The notes under the pieces are model-generated. The model was not told where the DNA came from and made no database searches. It was given only the letters and a program-made list of their open reading frames with translations. A stretch of DNA of 64,000 bases from Xanthomonas sp. SI. GTDB lineage: Bacteria > Pseudomonadota > Gammaproteobacteria > Xanthomonadales > Xanthomonadaceae. Every line of letters starts with the position of its first letter. Positions within the stretch are counted from its first letter, which is position 1. Positions 25,297 through 36,256 of the stretch are shown here, piece by piece. Both the position numbers and the translations under genes were made by a program. The stretch covers positions 62,001 to 126,000 of the forward strand of contig NZ_CP051261.1 in NCBI RefSeq assembly GCF_014236855.1. Direction: 5' to 3'.

Positions 25297-26961
25297 TCAA
25301 AACGTCCCGCGCTGCACGAACGGCACCTGCTGGTAGAGCCGGCGTTCGCCGCCGCGCGGGTCGTGCGCCAGGCGGCTGTCGGCGTCGAACACCATGGTCT
25401 CGCGCCGCGCCAGCGAATACGGTTCCCAGCGCGGCAGCCCGGCGTGGTTGGGATCGCCGTGGCGGGCGAAGGCGAGCAGCGCCTCGCTCATCGCATCGGC
25501 CACGCGCTGCGCCTGCGCGCCGTCGCCGGTGCGCGAACCGGGCTGGCGGATGTTGTCGAACACCAGCGGGATGTCCAGGGTGTGGAATGCGCCGAACTTG
25601 CCGCCGTCCAGCGGCGAACCCCAATCGAGTTGATAGGCCCAGGTCGGCGCGCCCTGCCGCGCGCGCGCTTCGGCTTCCTCGATCGCGCCGCGCCACGAGC
25701 GCCCGGCGGTGGTCGCGGCGAAGAACACTTCGCTCGGCGTGTAGTGCGGATACAGACGCCGGTACTCGGCGATCACCACCTGCGGCAGCAGGTCCACGAA
25801 TTGTTCCTGCTCCAGCTTGGCCGGCAGCGTGTCCCAACTCAGCGCGAAGTTGGCCGGATCGTTGCCGAGGAAGGCGCGGGTCTCGTCGTGGGTGTTGCCG
25901 ATCACCATCGGGATCGTCGCCGATTGCGGCGGTGCGTCCGGCCAGAACGGATGCCGGTGCAGCACCTGCGCATCCAGCACCGGGCCCAGGTACAGGGAGG
26001 TGTTCTCCACCCGCGACGGATCGCGCGTGCGCGTGGCCTCGAGCAGGCGTTGCATCGGCAGCGTGCGCAGCGCCGCCAGTTGCGTGGCGTCGAGCTGCAA
26101 GGCCTGCAGCAGCAATTGCGCGCGCTGCGTGGCCGCGCGCGGGCCGGCGGCGGTGACCTGCTGGCCGCTCATGGTCCAGGCGCGGTGGAACAGGCCCTGC
26201 GCGGCCGGCATCGCCATCAGCGTGGCGATCTTGGCGCCGCCGCCGGACTGGCCGAACACGGTGACGTTGCCGGCATCGCCGCCGAACTCGGCCGCGTGCG
26301 CGCGCACCCACTGCAGCGCCTGCACCAGGTCGAGCTGGCCGACGTTGCCGGACGCGGCGAACTCGGCGTCGCCGAGCTGCGCCAGGTACAGGTAGCCGAA
26401 CGCGTTGAGGCGGTGGTTGACGCTGATCACCACGGCGTCGCCGCGCCGGCACAGGCGCGCGCCGTCGTACTGCGGATCGCTGCCGGAGCCGTTGTTGTAG
26501 GCGCCGCCGTGGATGTAGAACAGGATCGGGCGCTTTGCGCCGTCGCGCAGGGCGGGCGTCCACACGTTGAGGAACAGACAGTCCTCGCTGACCGGGTCGA
26601 GCTTGAGCTGCGGCGCGGAAGCGGCGTAGCTGGTGCAGTCGCGCACGCCGCGCCAGGGGTGTTCCTGCAGCGCCGGCTGGAAACGGCGCTGTGCGGTGTC
26701 GGCGCCGTAGGGAATGCCCTTGAACACCTGCACGCCCTGGTCGCGATAGCCGCGGATGCGACCGCTGCGGGTGCGCGCCAGCGGCGCTTGCGGGTCGGCG
26801 GGCGCGGGCGCGGCGCCGGCGCTACCGCCAGGCAGGGCACCGCTCACTGCCAGTGCGGCGAGCGCGCTGCCGTGCAGGAAGCGGCGCCGGCCGTGGTCGT
26901 CGGGTGCGATGGCCGTGGTGGGGGCAAGCGAGGCAGGCGGGATGGCGGCGGGCGTGGTCAT
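25297..26961 (-). CDS. Exported type-B carboxylesterase
   Basis: 554 aa. A twin-arginine-type signal (GRRRFLHGSALAALAVSG at residues 24-41) is followed by the carboxylesterase family fold: FKGIPYG, SEDCLFLNVWTP, the oxyanion FYIHGG (about 148-153) and nucleophile Ser239 in FGQSGGG. The usual GESAGG is altered to GQSGGG. It hydrolyses ester bonds; given the pectin genes alongside, a plant cell-wall ester is plausible but not shown. It lies downstream of another esterase on the same strand. Confidence 0.85.
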   Translation of the reverse strand: MTTPAAIPPASLAPTTAIAPDDHGRRRFLHGSALAALAVSGALPGGSAGAAPAPADPQAPLARTRSGRIRGYRDQGVQVFKGIPYGADTAQRRFQPALQEHPWRGVRDCTSYAASAPQLKLDPVSEDCLFLNVWTPALRDGAKRPILFYIHGGAYNNGSGSDPQYDGARLCRRGDAVVISVNHRLNAFGYLYLAQLGDAEFAASGNVGQLDLVQALQWVRAHAAEFGGDAGNVTVFGQSGGGAKIATLMAMPAAQGLFHRAWTMSGQQVTAAGPRAATQRAQLLLQALQLDATQLAALRTLPMQRLLEATRTRDPSRVENTSLYLGPVLDAQVLHRHPFWPDAPPQSATIPMVIGNTHDETRAFLGNDPANFALSWDTLPAKLEQEQFVDLLPQVVIAEYRRLYPHYTPSEVFFAATTAGRSWRGAIEEAEARARQGAPTWAYQLDWGSPLDGGKFGAFHTLDIPLVFDNIRQPGSRTGDGAQAQRVADAMSEALLAFARHGDPNHAGLPRWEPYSLARRETMVFDADSRLAHDPRGGERRLYQQVPFVQRGTF

Positions 26962-27143
26962 GCGTGGCGGAGTCCGTGGGCAAACGCCGCCAGCCATGGG
27001 CGAAGGCCCTGGCCGACAGCGGAAAGGATCGGATGGGTGCAAGCGGCAGGCCTGTGGCGTGCGCCGCGCGAGGCGGCCCGAGGCAGGCGGCGTTCGCGCG
27101 CTGGGTCATGGCGGTGTGGTGCATGGCAACGCGGCTGCGCCCG

Positions 27144-28310
27144 CTACTGCTTCGGCGCGGCAGGCGGGATCGGCGCCAGCGCGGCCGGGTCGCCCTGCAC
27201 GCTGCGCATCCATTCCAGCGCCTGGGTCGGCCATGCCGCCAAGGGCAGGCCGGCGATGCCGCGGGTGCCGAAGCCATGGCCGCCGTGCGCGAACAGGTGC
27301 AGTTCCGCCGGCACGCCGGCCTGGCGCAGCGCCTGGTAGAACAGCAGGCTGTTCTCCACCGGCACCACCCGGTCGTCCTGCGCGTGCACCAGGAACGTCG
27401 GCGGCATCGCCGGAATCACGCGGTTCTGCAGCGAATAGGCGCTCATCGTGGCGGCATCGGGATGACGGCCGAGCAGCCGCAGGCGCGAGCCGGTATGCGC
27501 CGCGGTGCCGCTGCCCATGTCGATGACCGGGTACAGCAGCAGCAGGAAGTCCGGCCGCGCGCTGAGCCGGTCGATCGCGTCGCGCGCCGGGTAGACGCGG
27601 TCGTCGTAGCGGGTGCCCAGGCTGGCGGCGACGTGGCCGCCGGCGGAGAAGCCGATCGCGCCGACCCGGTGCGGGTCCACGCCGTAGTCGGCGGCGCGTG
27701 CGCGGATCAGGCGCAGCGCGCGCTGCGCGTCGGCCAGCGGCAGGTTGCGCTGCGCCGCTGCGTCGGCGCCCGCCGCTTCCGCGTCGGGCAGCCGATAACG
27801 CAGCACGAACAGGGTAATGCCTGCCTGTTCGGCGAAGATCGGCAGCAAGGCGGTGCCTTCCTTGTCCAGCACGATGCGCGCGTAGCCGCCGCCGGGCGCG
27901 ACCAGCAGGGCGATGCCGTTCGGCGTCTTCGGCCGGTACACCACCAGGTACGGCTGGTAGCGGCCGCTGATGGCGCGGTCGGGCAGCGCCGGGTCGTCGC
28001 TGCGGTCGACGATGCGCGCCTCGTCGGGGCCGGGCGCAGCGCCGGGCGCCGGATCCGGCCATAGCGGGATCCGCGCCGCCTGCTCGGCCGCTGTTTCGCC
28101 GCTCGGGTGCTCGGCCGCGAGCGCGGGGCCGGCGAGCGCCAGTGCCAGCAAGACGCTCAGCGCGCCATGCCGGCGATGGCGCCACGCCAGCGTAAGCGCG
28201 CCGGCCGCATGCCTCAGGATCGGGCGCGAGGCCAGGCGCCGCAGGCCGTTGTCGTCGGCAGCATCCGTCAGCGCCACACCAGCGCCTTCCGTTGTCGTCG
28301 TGTTCCGCAT
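27144..28310 (-). CDS. Secreted alpha/beta hydrolase, acetylesterase-like
   Basis: 388 aa. The internal hydrophobic segment LSVLLALALAGPALAA (51-66) looks like the signal peptide, so the true start may lie downstream of 28310, though no better ATG exists. Enzyme motifs: ALLVAPGGGYARI (oxyanion), GFSAGGH with Ser222, HAQDDRVVP (Asp) and HGGHGFG (His). This combination is seen in acetylxylan or pectin acetylesterase-like BD-FAE enzymes. It diverges from the pectin operon across a 240-bp region with a LacI-type operator, suggesting shared control. Confidence 0.8.
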   Translation of the reverse strand: MRNTTTTEGAGVALTDAADDNGLRRLASRPILRHAAGALTLAWRHRRHGALSVLLALALAGPALAAEHPSGETAAEQAARIPLWPDPAPGAAPGPDEARIVDRSDDPALPDRAISGRYQPYLVVYRPKTPNGIALLVAPGGGYARIVLDKEGTALLPIFAEQAGITLFVLRYRLPDAEAAGADAAAQRNLPLADAQRALRLIRARAADYGVDPHRVGAIGFSAGGHVAASLGTRYDDRVYPARDAIDRLSARPDFLLLLYPVIDMGSGTAAHTGSRLRLLGRHPDAATMSAYSLQNRVIPAMPPTFLVHAQDDRVVPVENSLLFYQALRQAGVPAELHLFAHGGHGFGTRGIAGLPLAAWPTQALEWMRSVQGDPAALAPIPPAAPKQ

Positions 28311-28405
28311 CCGTCGCCCTCCCAGGTCAAGGATGTGCAGCTAATCCGCTCGCACGGCGCCGCGCAAGCGGTGGGTTTCGCATTCGGGATCAGGTCGCAA
28401 TGCCG

Positions 28406-28440
28406 CGGCGAATCCCCAATCCCCACTACCGAATCCCCGC
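28406..28440. repeat. Short gaatccccaatcccc repeats
   Basis: cgaatccccaatcccc followed by cgaatcccc. The same motif recurs at 35212-35239, in both cases just upstream of the shared operator motif. Confidence 0.5.
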
Positions 28441-28458
28441 TTTTTGCCGCACCGCACA

Positions 28459-28487
28459 TTGCCAATGACACCGGTTTACCATATACA
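28459..28487 (+). promoter_or_regulatory. Promoter of the FAH-TRAP-GH43 operon with embedded LacI-type operator
   Basis: TTGCCA (28459-28464), a 17-bp spacer, and TATACA (28482-28487) make a good sigma-70 promoter. The spacer region contains CAATGACACCGGTTTACCA (28463-28481), identical over 19 bp to the site before kduI (35258-35276). The partial symmetry around ACCGGT is typical of LacI-family operators, so binding would block RNA polymerase. The regulator is probably the LacI protein encoded at 33858. Confidence 0.7.
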
Positions 28488-28551
28488 ACTGCGCAACGCG
28501 CTGTCGATGAGCGGCGCAGCAATTCTTCCGACCCCCCACATTCTTGCGGAG

Positions 28552-29376
28552 ATGCCCTTGAGCACTCATTCCGGTCCTTCGGACACGCCACCGCCCGCGC
28601 TGGCCGACATCGCGGCGCGCTTCGTCCAGGCCCGCCAGCAGGGCCGTTCGTTGCCCGATTTCCCGGGGATCATCCCCGACGACCTGGAAACCGCCTACCG
28701 CGTGCAGGACCTGGCGATCGCGCAATGGCCGGACCGCGTGGTCGGCTGGAAGGTCGGCTACATCGCCGCCGAGCGCCGCGACCATTCCGGCGACGAGCGC
28801 CTGCTCGGCCCGATCTTCGCCCGCAACCTGTGGAATGCTACCGGTGGAACAACGGACATCCCGGTGTTCGACGGCGGCTTCGGCGCTGTCGAGGCCGAGT
28901 ACGTGATGCGCCTGGACGCGGACGTGCCGGCCGACCAGTTGCACTGGACCCCGGAGCAGGCCGCGCAGGTGCCGTCCACGCTGTTCATCGGCGTGGAAGT
29001 GGCCAGCAGCCCGCTGGCCACGATCAACCAGTTGGGGCCGCGCGTGGTGATCTCCGATTTCGGCAACAACAACGGCCTGATCCTGGGGCCGCAGGTCGCC
29101 GACTGGACCACGTTGGACGAATCCGCGCTGTTGGCGGAAACCTTGATCGAGGGCCAACGCGTCGGCAGCGGCGGTGCCACCCTGTTGCCGGGCGGGCTGC
29201 GCGCCGCGTTCGCGTTCGCGCTGGCGCGTTCGGCGCGGCGCGGCCGGCCGCTCAAGCGCGGCGAGCTGATCGCCACCGGCAATGCCACCGGCATCCACGA
29301 CATCGCCATCGGCCAGCACGCGACGATCCGTTTCGACGGCTACGGCGAACTTCACTGCAGGGCGGTCGCGGCGTAA
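28552..29376 (+). CDS. FAH-family 2-keto-4-pentenoate hydratase-like protein
   Basis: 274 aa. Matches the MhpD/fumarylacetoacetate hydrolase C-terminal fold: GIIPDDLETAYRVQDL, GWKVGY, GPIF, a metal-site EAEYVMRL and GVEVASSP, and LLPGGLRAAF, GELIATGNATG. It would act on a 2-keto acid. In this locus that is probably an intermediate of uronate catabolism, but the exact reaction is unknown. It is the first gene of the TRAP operon. A TTG at 28558 has better Shine-Dalgarno spacing (CGGAG, 7 bp) and may be the true start. Confidence 0.75.
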   Translation: MPLSTHSGPSDTPPPALADIAARFVQARQQGRSLPDFPGIIPDDLETAYRVQDLAIAQWPDRVVGWKVGYIAAERRDHSGDERLLGPIFARNLWNATGGTTDIPVFDGGFGAVEAEYVMRLDADVPADQLHWTPEQAAQVPSTLFIGVEVASSPLATINQLGPRVVISDFGNNNGLILGPQVADWTTLDESALLAETLIEGQRVGSGGATLLPGGLRAAFAFALARSARRGRPLKRGELIATGNATGIHDIAIGQHATIRFDGYGELHCRAVAA

Positions 29377-29412
29377 GCCGCGGCATGCCGACGACGCGCG
29401 GGAGGGCGCAGC

Positions 29413-30405
29413 ATGATCACTCGTAGAGGTTTTCTGGGCGCAGGACTCGCCGCGGCCGCGGCAGCGCCGCTGGGCACGCTGGCTCAGGCCGGCGGCGGCA
29501 GCCAGTTGCTCACCGCCACCGACGTGCACGTGGCCGACTATCCCACCGTGGAGGCGGTGCGCTGGTTCGGGCAGACCCTGGAACGGCAGACCGGCGGCCG
29601 GCTGAAGCTGCGCCAGTACCACTCCGGCCAACTCGGCCGCGAAGCGGAAGCGATCGACATGGCCCGCTTCGGCGCCATCGACATCACCCGCGTCTACTCC
29701 GGCGCGCTCAACAACACCTTCCCGCTGACCCAGGCGCTGTGCCTGCCGTACGTGTTCGACTCGGTGCCGCACCTGCGCCGCGCGATCGACGGCCATGTCG
29801 GCGACAGCATCCTGCGCAGCTTCGAGCAGCGCGACCTGGTCGGCCTGGCCATCTACGATTCCGGCGCGCGCTGCTTCTACAACACCAAGCACCCGCTGCA
29901 TCGTCCCGAAGACCTGCACGGCCTGAAGCTGCGCGTGGCCTCGTCGGACATCTTCCTCAAGCTGATGCACATGCTCGGCGCCAATCCGACGCCGATGTCG
30001 CTGGGCGAAACCTTCTCGGCGATGGAGACGCACATGATCGACGGCGCCGAGAACAACATGCGCAGCTTCCAGTCCAGCCGCCATTTCGAGGCCGCACACT
30101 ACTGGTCGCAGAGCGAGCATTCCTATGCGCCGGACGTGCTGGTGATGTCGCAGCGCAGCTTCCAGGCGCTGGCGCCGGGCGATCGCGCGCTGGTGGTGGA
30201 GACCGCGCGGCAATCGGTGGCGGTGATGCGCAAGCTGTGGGACGCCTCCGAATCGAAGGCGCGCCAGGAAGTGCTCGACTACGGCGTGCTGATCAACGAG
30301 GTGGACATGCCCGCCTTCCGCAAGGCCGCCGCGCCGCTGCTGGCCGAGTACCGGCGGCAGCCGGAGATCGAAGCCCTGTACCGACGCATCCGCGATTTCG
30401 CCTGA
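29413..30405 (+). CDS. dctP: TRAP transporter solute-binding protein (DctP)
   Basis: 330 aa with a twin-arginine-type signal (MITRRGFLGAGLAAAAAAPLG). The DctP fold is clear: TDVHVADYPTVEAVRWFGQTLE, GRLKLRQYHSGQLG, LCLPYVFDS, the substrate-anchoring Arg region GLKLRVASS, and ETFSAMETHMIDGAENN. It captures an organic acid in the periplasm for the DctQM permease encoded next. With kduI/kduD nearby, a uronate or unsaturated uronide is the expected ligand. Confidence 0.88.
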   Translation: MITRRGFLGAGLAAAAAAPLGTLAQAGGGSQLLTATDVHVADYPTVEAVRWFGQTLERQTGGRLKLRQYHSGQLGREAEAIDMARFGAIDITRVYSGALNNTFPLTQALCLPYVFDSVPHLRRAIDGHVGDSILRSFEQRDLVGLAIYDSGARCFYNTKHPLHRPEDLHGLKLRVASSDIFLKLMHMLGANPTPMSLGETFSAMETHMIDGAENNMRSFQSSRHFEAAHYWSQSEHSYAPDVLVMSQRSFQALAPGDRALVVETARQSVAVMRKLWDASESKARQEVLDYGVLINEVDMPAFRKAAAPLLAEYRRQPEIEALYRRIRDFA

Positions 30406-30409
30406 GGCC

Positions 30410-30934
30410 ATGCCGATGACCGACCACGCCATTGCCGTTCCGGTGGCGCCGCTGCAGCGGCTGCTCGACCGGGTTTCCAACCTCGCCATCGGCATCGCCG
30501 CCGCCGCCCTGCTCGGGCTGGTGGTGGTGCAGGGCTGGCAGGTATTCACCCGCTACGTGCTCAACGATTCGCCGAGCTGGACCGAGCCGGTGACGCTGCT
30601 GCTGCTGAGCACCGCGATGAGCCTGGCCGCCGCCGCCGGCGTGCACACCCGCCGCCACTTCGGTTTCTTCCTGCTGGCGGAAAAGATGCACGCCCGCGTG
30701 CGCCGGGCGATCGACCTGATCCGTCCGCTGATGATCGTCGCCATCGGCGCAGTGATCGCCTGGTGGGGCGGGGTGCTGTTGCTGGACGGGCTGGACATCA
30801 AGATGGCCGGCGCCTCGCTGCCGCAGAGCATCAACTACCTGCCGCTGTCGATCGGCGGCGCGCTGATGAGCGTGTTCGCGCTGTACCAGGCGTGGCAGGC
30901 GCTGCGTCCGGCCACCGCTGAAGGAGTGAACTGA
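30410..30934 (+). CDS. dctQ: TRAP transporter small permease (DctQ)
   Basis: 174 aa with four membrane helices (IGIAAAALLGLVVVQGWQVF, VTLLLLSTAMSLAAAAGV, PLMIVAIGAVIAWWGGVLLL, a final ALMSVFALYQAW). The conserved DSPSWTEP segment of DctQ proteins follows the first helix. It begins 5 bp after dctP and ends 3 bp before dctM. ATG at 30416 is an alternative start. Confidence 0.88.
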   Translation: MPMTDHAIAVPVAPLQRLLDRVSNLAIGIAAAALLGLVVVQGWQVFTRYVLNDSPSWTEPVTLLLLSTAMSLAAAAGVHTRRHFGFFLLAEKMHARVRRAIDLIRPLMIVAIGAVIAWWGGVLLLDGLDIKMAGASLPQSINYLPLSIGGALMSVFALYQAWQALRPATAEGVN

Positions 30935-30937
30935 GCC

Positions 30938-32221
30938 ATGGCCATTGCAATCCTGCTCGGGCTGTTCGTGCTGTTGCTGTTGATCGGCGTGCCGGTCGCC
31001 TATGCGCTGGGCGCCGCGGCGCTGGCGACCATCCTCTACCTGGACCTGCCGGCGATCGTGCTGGTGCAGCAGATCTCCGCCGGCAGCGGCTCGGCCTCGT
31101 TGATCGCGATTCCGTTGTTCATTTTTGCCGGTGAGTTGATGTTGCGCGGCGGTATCTCCGAACGCCTGATCGCGCTGGCCTCGTCGCTGGTGGGGCGCAT
31201 GCGCGGCGGCCTGGGCCAGGTCAGCGTGCTGTCCTCGCTGTTCTTCGGCGGCGTGTCCGGTTCGGCCATCGCCGACGTGTCGGCGGTCGGCGGCACCATG
31301 ATTCCGCAGATGATCAAGCGCGGCTACGACCGCGACTACGCGGTCAACGTGAGCATGACCGCGGCGCTGGTCGCGCTGCTGGTGCCGCCTTCGCACAACC
31401 TGATCCTGTTCTCGGCCGCGGCCGGCGGCGGGCTGTCGATCGCCGATCTGTTCGCGGCCGGCATCTTCCCGGCGCTGCTGATGACCGCGGCGATGATGAT
31501 CACCGGCTACGCGGTGGCGCGCCACCGCGGCTACGGCACCGAGCCGTTCCCGGGCTGGCGCGCGGTGGCGCTGCGCCTGGTCGGTGCGTTGCCCGGGCTG
31601 GGCCTGGTCGCGCTGATCTTCGTCGGCATCCGCGCCGGCATCTTCACCGCGGTGGAGAGCGCGGCGATCGCGGTGGTGTACGCGCTGATCGTCACCGCGC
31701 TGCTGTATCGGCAATTGCGTTGGGCTGAGTTCTTCGCCGCGGTCACGCATGCGGCGCGCACCACCGGCGTGATCCTGTTCGTGATCGCCACCGCGGCGGT
31801 GTTCGGCTGGCTGCTGGCCTACCTGCAGGTGCCGGCGGCAGCGGTGAAGTTGCTGCAGTCGATCGCCGACGGCAAGAACACCGTGCTGCTGATGATCGTG
31901 GTGATGCTGCTGCTGCTGGGCATGTTCATGGACCTGGCGCCGAAGATCCTGATCTGCACGCCGATCTTCCTGCCGGTGGTGAAGGCCTACGGCATCGACC
32001 CGATCCATTTCGGGCTGGTGATGGTGCTGGCTGGCGGCATCGGCCTGATCACCCCGCCGATCGGCTCGGTGTTGTTCATCGGCACCTCGATCGGCCAGAT
32101 CACCGTGGCCCAGAGCATGCGCACGATCTGGCCGTTCTGGCTGGCGGCGCTGTGCGTGCTGCTGATCGTGGCGTTCTTCCCGGAACTGTCGCTGTGGTTG
32201 CCGCGCGCGCTGCGCGCCTGA
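30938..32221 (+). CDS. dctM: TRAP transporter large permease (DctM)
   Basis: 427 aa, about 12 membrane segments. Typical DctM motifs: IPLFIFAGELMLRGGISERL, SLFFGGVSGSAIADVSAVGG, VPPSHNLILFS, GIRAGIFTAVESAAIAVVY and LITPPIGSVLF. It is the sodium-coupled channel subunit that works with DctP and DctQ. The next gene starts 50 bp downstream. Confidence 0.92.
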   Translation: MAIAILLGLFVLLLLIGVPVAYALGAAALATILYLDLPAIVLVQQISAGSGSASLIAIPLFIFAGELMLRGGISERLIALASSLVGRMRGGLGQVSVLSSLFFGGVSGSAIADVSAVGGTMIPQMIKRGYDRDYAVNVSMTAALVALLVPPSHNLILFSAAAGGGLSIADLFAAGIFPALLMTAAMMITGYAVARHRGYGTEPFPGWRAVALRLVGALPGLGLVALIFVGIRAGIFTAVESAAIAVVYALIVTALLYRQLRWAEFFAAVTHAARTTGVILFVIATAAVFGWLLAYLQVPAAAVKLLQSIADGKNTVLLMIVVMLLLLGMFMDLAPKILICTPIFLPVVKAYGIDPIHFGLVMVLAGGIGLITPPIGSVLFIGTSIGQITVAQSMRTIWPFWLAALCVLLIVAFFPELSLWLPRALRA

Positions 32222-32271
32222 TGCGCCGCGCCGCACGCAGCCGCTGCGGCGCCAACCAAGGAGTGCATGGC

Positions 32272-33855
32272 ATGAGCTCGTCCACGATCCCGCGTTCGCT
32301 GCGCTGGCTGCTGCTGGCCGGCCTGCTCGCCGCCAGCGCGCTGGCCGCGGCGGCCGACTGGAAGCGCGGCATCGAGCACCAGCGCATCGCCGACCAGGGC
32401 GATGGCACATTCCTCAACCCGGTGCTGGCCGGCGACCATCCCGATCCGTCGGTGCTCAAGGACGGCGACGACTACTACCTCACCCTGTCCTCGTTCGACG
32501 CCTACCCCGGCCTGCCGATCTGGCACTCGCGCGACCTGGTGAACTGGCAGCCGCTGGGCCACGCCATCAGCGAGAACGTCGGCGCGATCTGGGCGCCGGA
32601 CCTGATCAAGCACGGCACGCGTTACTACATCTATTTTCCGGCGCGGCGTGGCGAGCAGGGCCAGCGCAGCAACTTCGTGGTCTGGGCCGACGACATCAAG
32701 GGCCCGTGGAGCGCGCCGATCGACATCGGCCTGGGCAAGTACATCGATCCCGGCCACGCGGTCGGCGAGGACGGCAAGCGTTACCTGTTCCTGAGCGGCG
32801 GCGACTACGTGCAGTTGTCCGACGACGGGTTGAAGGTCATCGGCACGCCCAAGCATGTCTACGACGGCTGGAAGTACCCGGAAAGCTGGGATGTGGAAGC
32901 CTATGCGCAGGAAGGGCCGAAGATCACCCGCCACAACGGCTGGTACTACATGACCACCGCGGTCGGCGGCACCGCCGGCCCGCCGACCGGGCACATGGTG
33001 ATCACCGCTCGCTCGCGCTCGATCCACGGGCCGTGGCGCAACGCGCCGAACAACCCGATCACCCGCACCAAGAGTGCGGCCGAGCCGTGGTGGTCGCGCG
33101 GCCATGCGACCCTGGTCGAAGGCACCGACGGGCGCTGGTGGATGCTCTATCACGGCTACGAGAACGGCTACTGGACGCTGGGCCGGCAGGCGCTGCTGGA
33201 CCCGATCGAGTGGACCGCCGACGGCTGGTTCGTGGCCAAGGGCGGCGATCTCGGCATGCCGCTGAAAAAGCCCAGCGGGCAGGCGTTGCCGCACGGGCTG
33301 GCGTTGTCGGACGATTTCCGCGGCGGCCGGCTCGGCCCGCAGTGGTCGTTCTTCAACCCGGGCCGCGACGAATACCAGCGGCTGTCCTTCGGCGACGGCA
33401 CGCTGAGCGTGCAGGGCAAGGGCCGCGCGCCGCGCGACAGTTCGCCGCTGACCGTGATCGCGCCCGACCCCGCCTATGAGTTCGAGGTGGAGATGGAGAT
33501 CGAACCCGGTGCGCAGGGCGGCGCGCTGCTGTTCTATAGCGAGCGCCTGTACGCCGGGGTGGGCAGCAACGGCGAGGCGTTCGTCATGCACCGCTACGGC
33601 GAGGAGCGCCCGGCGCAGCTGGCGCCCAGCGCCAAGGGCGGCCGCCTGTGGCTGCGGGTGCGCAACGACCGCCACATCGTCACCATCCACAGCAGCCGCG
33701 ACGGCATCAGCTGGACCAAGTATCCGGTGCAGATGGAAGTGTCCGGCTACCACCACAACGTCGCCGGCAAGTTTCTGGCGCTGAAGCCGGCGCTGTATGC
33801 GGCCGGAAATGGAAAGGTGCATTTCCGCCAATTCCGCTACCGCGCGCTGGAGTGA
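32272..33855 (+). CDS. Secreted glycoside hydrolase family 43-type enzyme
   Basis: 527 aa with signal peptide (LRWLLLAGLLAASALAAAA). The five-bladed propeller motif is visible: NPVLAGDHPDPSVLKDGDDYYLTLSSF (catalytic base Asp), IWAPDLIKHG (second Asp) and WDVEAYAQEGPKI (acid Glu region). About 150 C-terminal residues form a beta-sandwich (DDFRGGRLGPQWSFFNPG...FRQFRYRALE) as in many GH43 enzymes. Members are arabinofuranosidases, xylosidases or galactosidases; in this pectin locus an arabinan or galactan side-chain activity is likely. Start supported by AAGGAG at 32258. Confidence 0.85.
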   Translation: MSSSTIPRSLRWLLLAGLLAASALAAAADWKRGIEHQRIADQGDGTFLNPVLAGDHPDPSVLKDGDDYYLTLSSFDAYPGLPIWHSRDLVNWQPLGHAISENVGAIWAPDLIKHGTRYYIYFPARRGEQGQRSNFVVWADDIKGPWSAPIDIGLGKYIDPGHAVGEDGKRYLFLSGGDYVQLSDDGLKVIGTPKHVYDGWKYPESWDVEAYAQEGPKITRHNGWYYMTTAVGGTAGPPTGHMVITARSRSIHGPWRNAPNNPITRTKSAAEPWWSRGHATLVEGTDGRWWMLYHGYENGYWTLGRQALLDPIEWTADGWFVAKGGDLGMPLKKPSGQALPHGLALSDDFRGGRLGPQWSFFNPGRDEYQRLSFGDGTLSVQGKGRAPRDSSPLTVIAPDPAYEFEVEMEIEPGAQGGALLFYSERLYAGVGSNGEAFVMHRYGEERPAQLAPSAKGGRLWLRVRNDRHIVTIHSSRDGISWTKYPVQMEVSGYHHNVAGKFLALKPALYAAGNGKVHFRQFRYRALE

Positions 33856-33857
33856 AC

Positions 33858-34961
33858 ATGACTACCGGTAGAATCCGTCCTCTTCCGTCCGGTTTTCCGT
33901 CCATGGCGCCGAGCAAACCTCCTTCCGCCGATCTCCACGCGTCCGTCCACGGCAAGGCGGCGACGATCAACGACATCGCGCGCCTGTCCGGGGTTTCGAA
34001 GAAAACGGTGTCGCGGATCATCAACAACTCGCCGCTGGTGCGCAAGGACACGCGCGAGAAGGTCGAAGCGCTGATGCGCGAAGTCGGCTACGCGCCGGAT
34101 CCGCTGGCGCGCGGGCTGGCGTTCCGGCGCTCGTTCCTGATCGGCATGGTCTACGACAACCCGACCGCGCAGTACATCGTGGACATGCAGTACGGCGCGC
34201 TGGACGCGTTGCGCGGCTCCAGCTTCGAGCTGGTGGTGCATCCCTGCGACAGCCGCAGCCCCGGCTATATCGAGGGCGTGCGCCGCTTCGTGCAGCAGCA
34301 GAAACTGCACGGCGTGATCCTGGTGCCGCGCGCCTCCGAAGACCAGGCGCTGGCCGACATGCTCGCCGGCATCGGCGTGCGCTACACCCGCATCGCCTCG
34401 CTGCCGCTGGACGAGACCTCGCAGATGGTGGTCACCCACGACCGCGACGGCGCCGCCGAGGCCGCCGACTACCTGCTGTCGCTTGGCCACCGCGAGATCG
34501 CCCTGATCACCGGTCCCAGCGCCTACCGCTCCGCGCACGAGCGCACCGCCGGCTTCATCGAAGCGCTGACCCGGCGCGGCATCGAACTGCCGCCGGAGCG
34601 CATCGTCGAGGCCGGCTACACCTTCGAATCCGGCGTGGCCGCGGCCGAGAAACTGCTGCTCGGCAAGCAGCGCCCGAGCGCGATCTTCACCGGCAACGAC
34701 GAGATGGCCGCCGGCGTGTACAAGGTCGCGCTGCGCGCCGGCATCAACATCCCGCGCCAGCTGTCGATCATCGGCTACGACGACAGCCCGCTGGCCTCGC
34801 GCCTGTGGCCGTCGCTGACCTCGGTACGCCGGCACACCCGCGACACCGGCCGCACCGCCGCGGCGATGCTGATCCAGCCCGAGGGCACCCCGGCACTGGC
34901 GATCGCCAGCGTGCGCCCGCACCTGATCGTGCGCGACTCCTGCCAGCCGCCGGAAGATTGA
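33858..34961 (+). CDS. LacI-family transcriptional regulator of the pectin locus
   Basis: 367 aa. An HTH at about residues 35-57 (ATINDIARLSGVSKKTVSRIINN) is followed by the periplasmic-binding-protein-like effector domain (IGMVYDNPTAQY, GVILVPRAS, HREIALITG, IFTGNDEMAAGV, SIIGYDDSPLA). It starts 3 bp after the GH43 stop; ATG at 33903 is a possible shorter start. A perfect palindrome CTACCGGTAG (33862-33871) next to a TAGAAT box overlaps the beginning and could allow autoregulation. It probably binds the ACCGGT-centred sites at 28463 and 35258. Confidence 0.88.
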   Translation: MTTGRIRPLPSGFPSMAPSKPPSADLHASVHGKAATINDIARLSGVSKKTVSRIINNSPLVRKDTREKVEALMREVGYAPDPLARGLAFRRSFLIGMVYDNPTAQYIVDMQYGALDALRGSSFELVVHPCDSRSPGYIEGVRRFVQQQKLHGVILVPRASEDQALADMLAGIGVRYTRIASLPLDETSQMVVTHDRDGAAEAADYLLSLGHREIALITGPSAYRSAHERTAGFIEALTRRGIELPPERIVEAGYTFESGVAAAEKLLLGKQRPSAIFTGNDEMAAGVYKVALRAGINIPRQLSIIGYDDSPLASRLWPSLTSVRRHTRDTGRTAAAMLIQPEGTPALAIASVRPHLIVRDSCQPPED

Positions 34962-36191
<1,230 letters not shown>

Positions 36192-36256
36192 GCGCCGCGT
36201 GCGCCACCTGCGCCGCCGCCCGCCACCGTATCCGCATCACTCTAGGAGCACCCGCA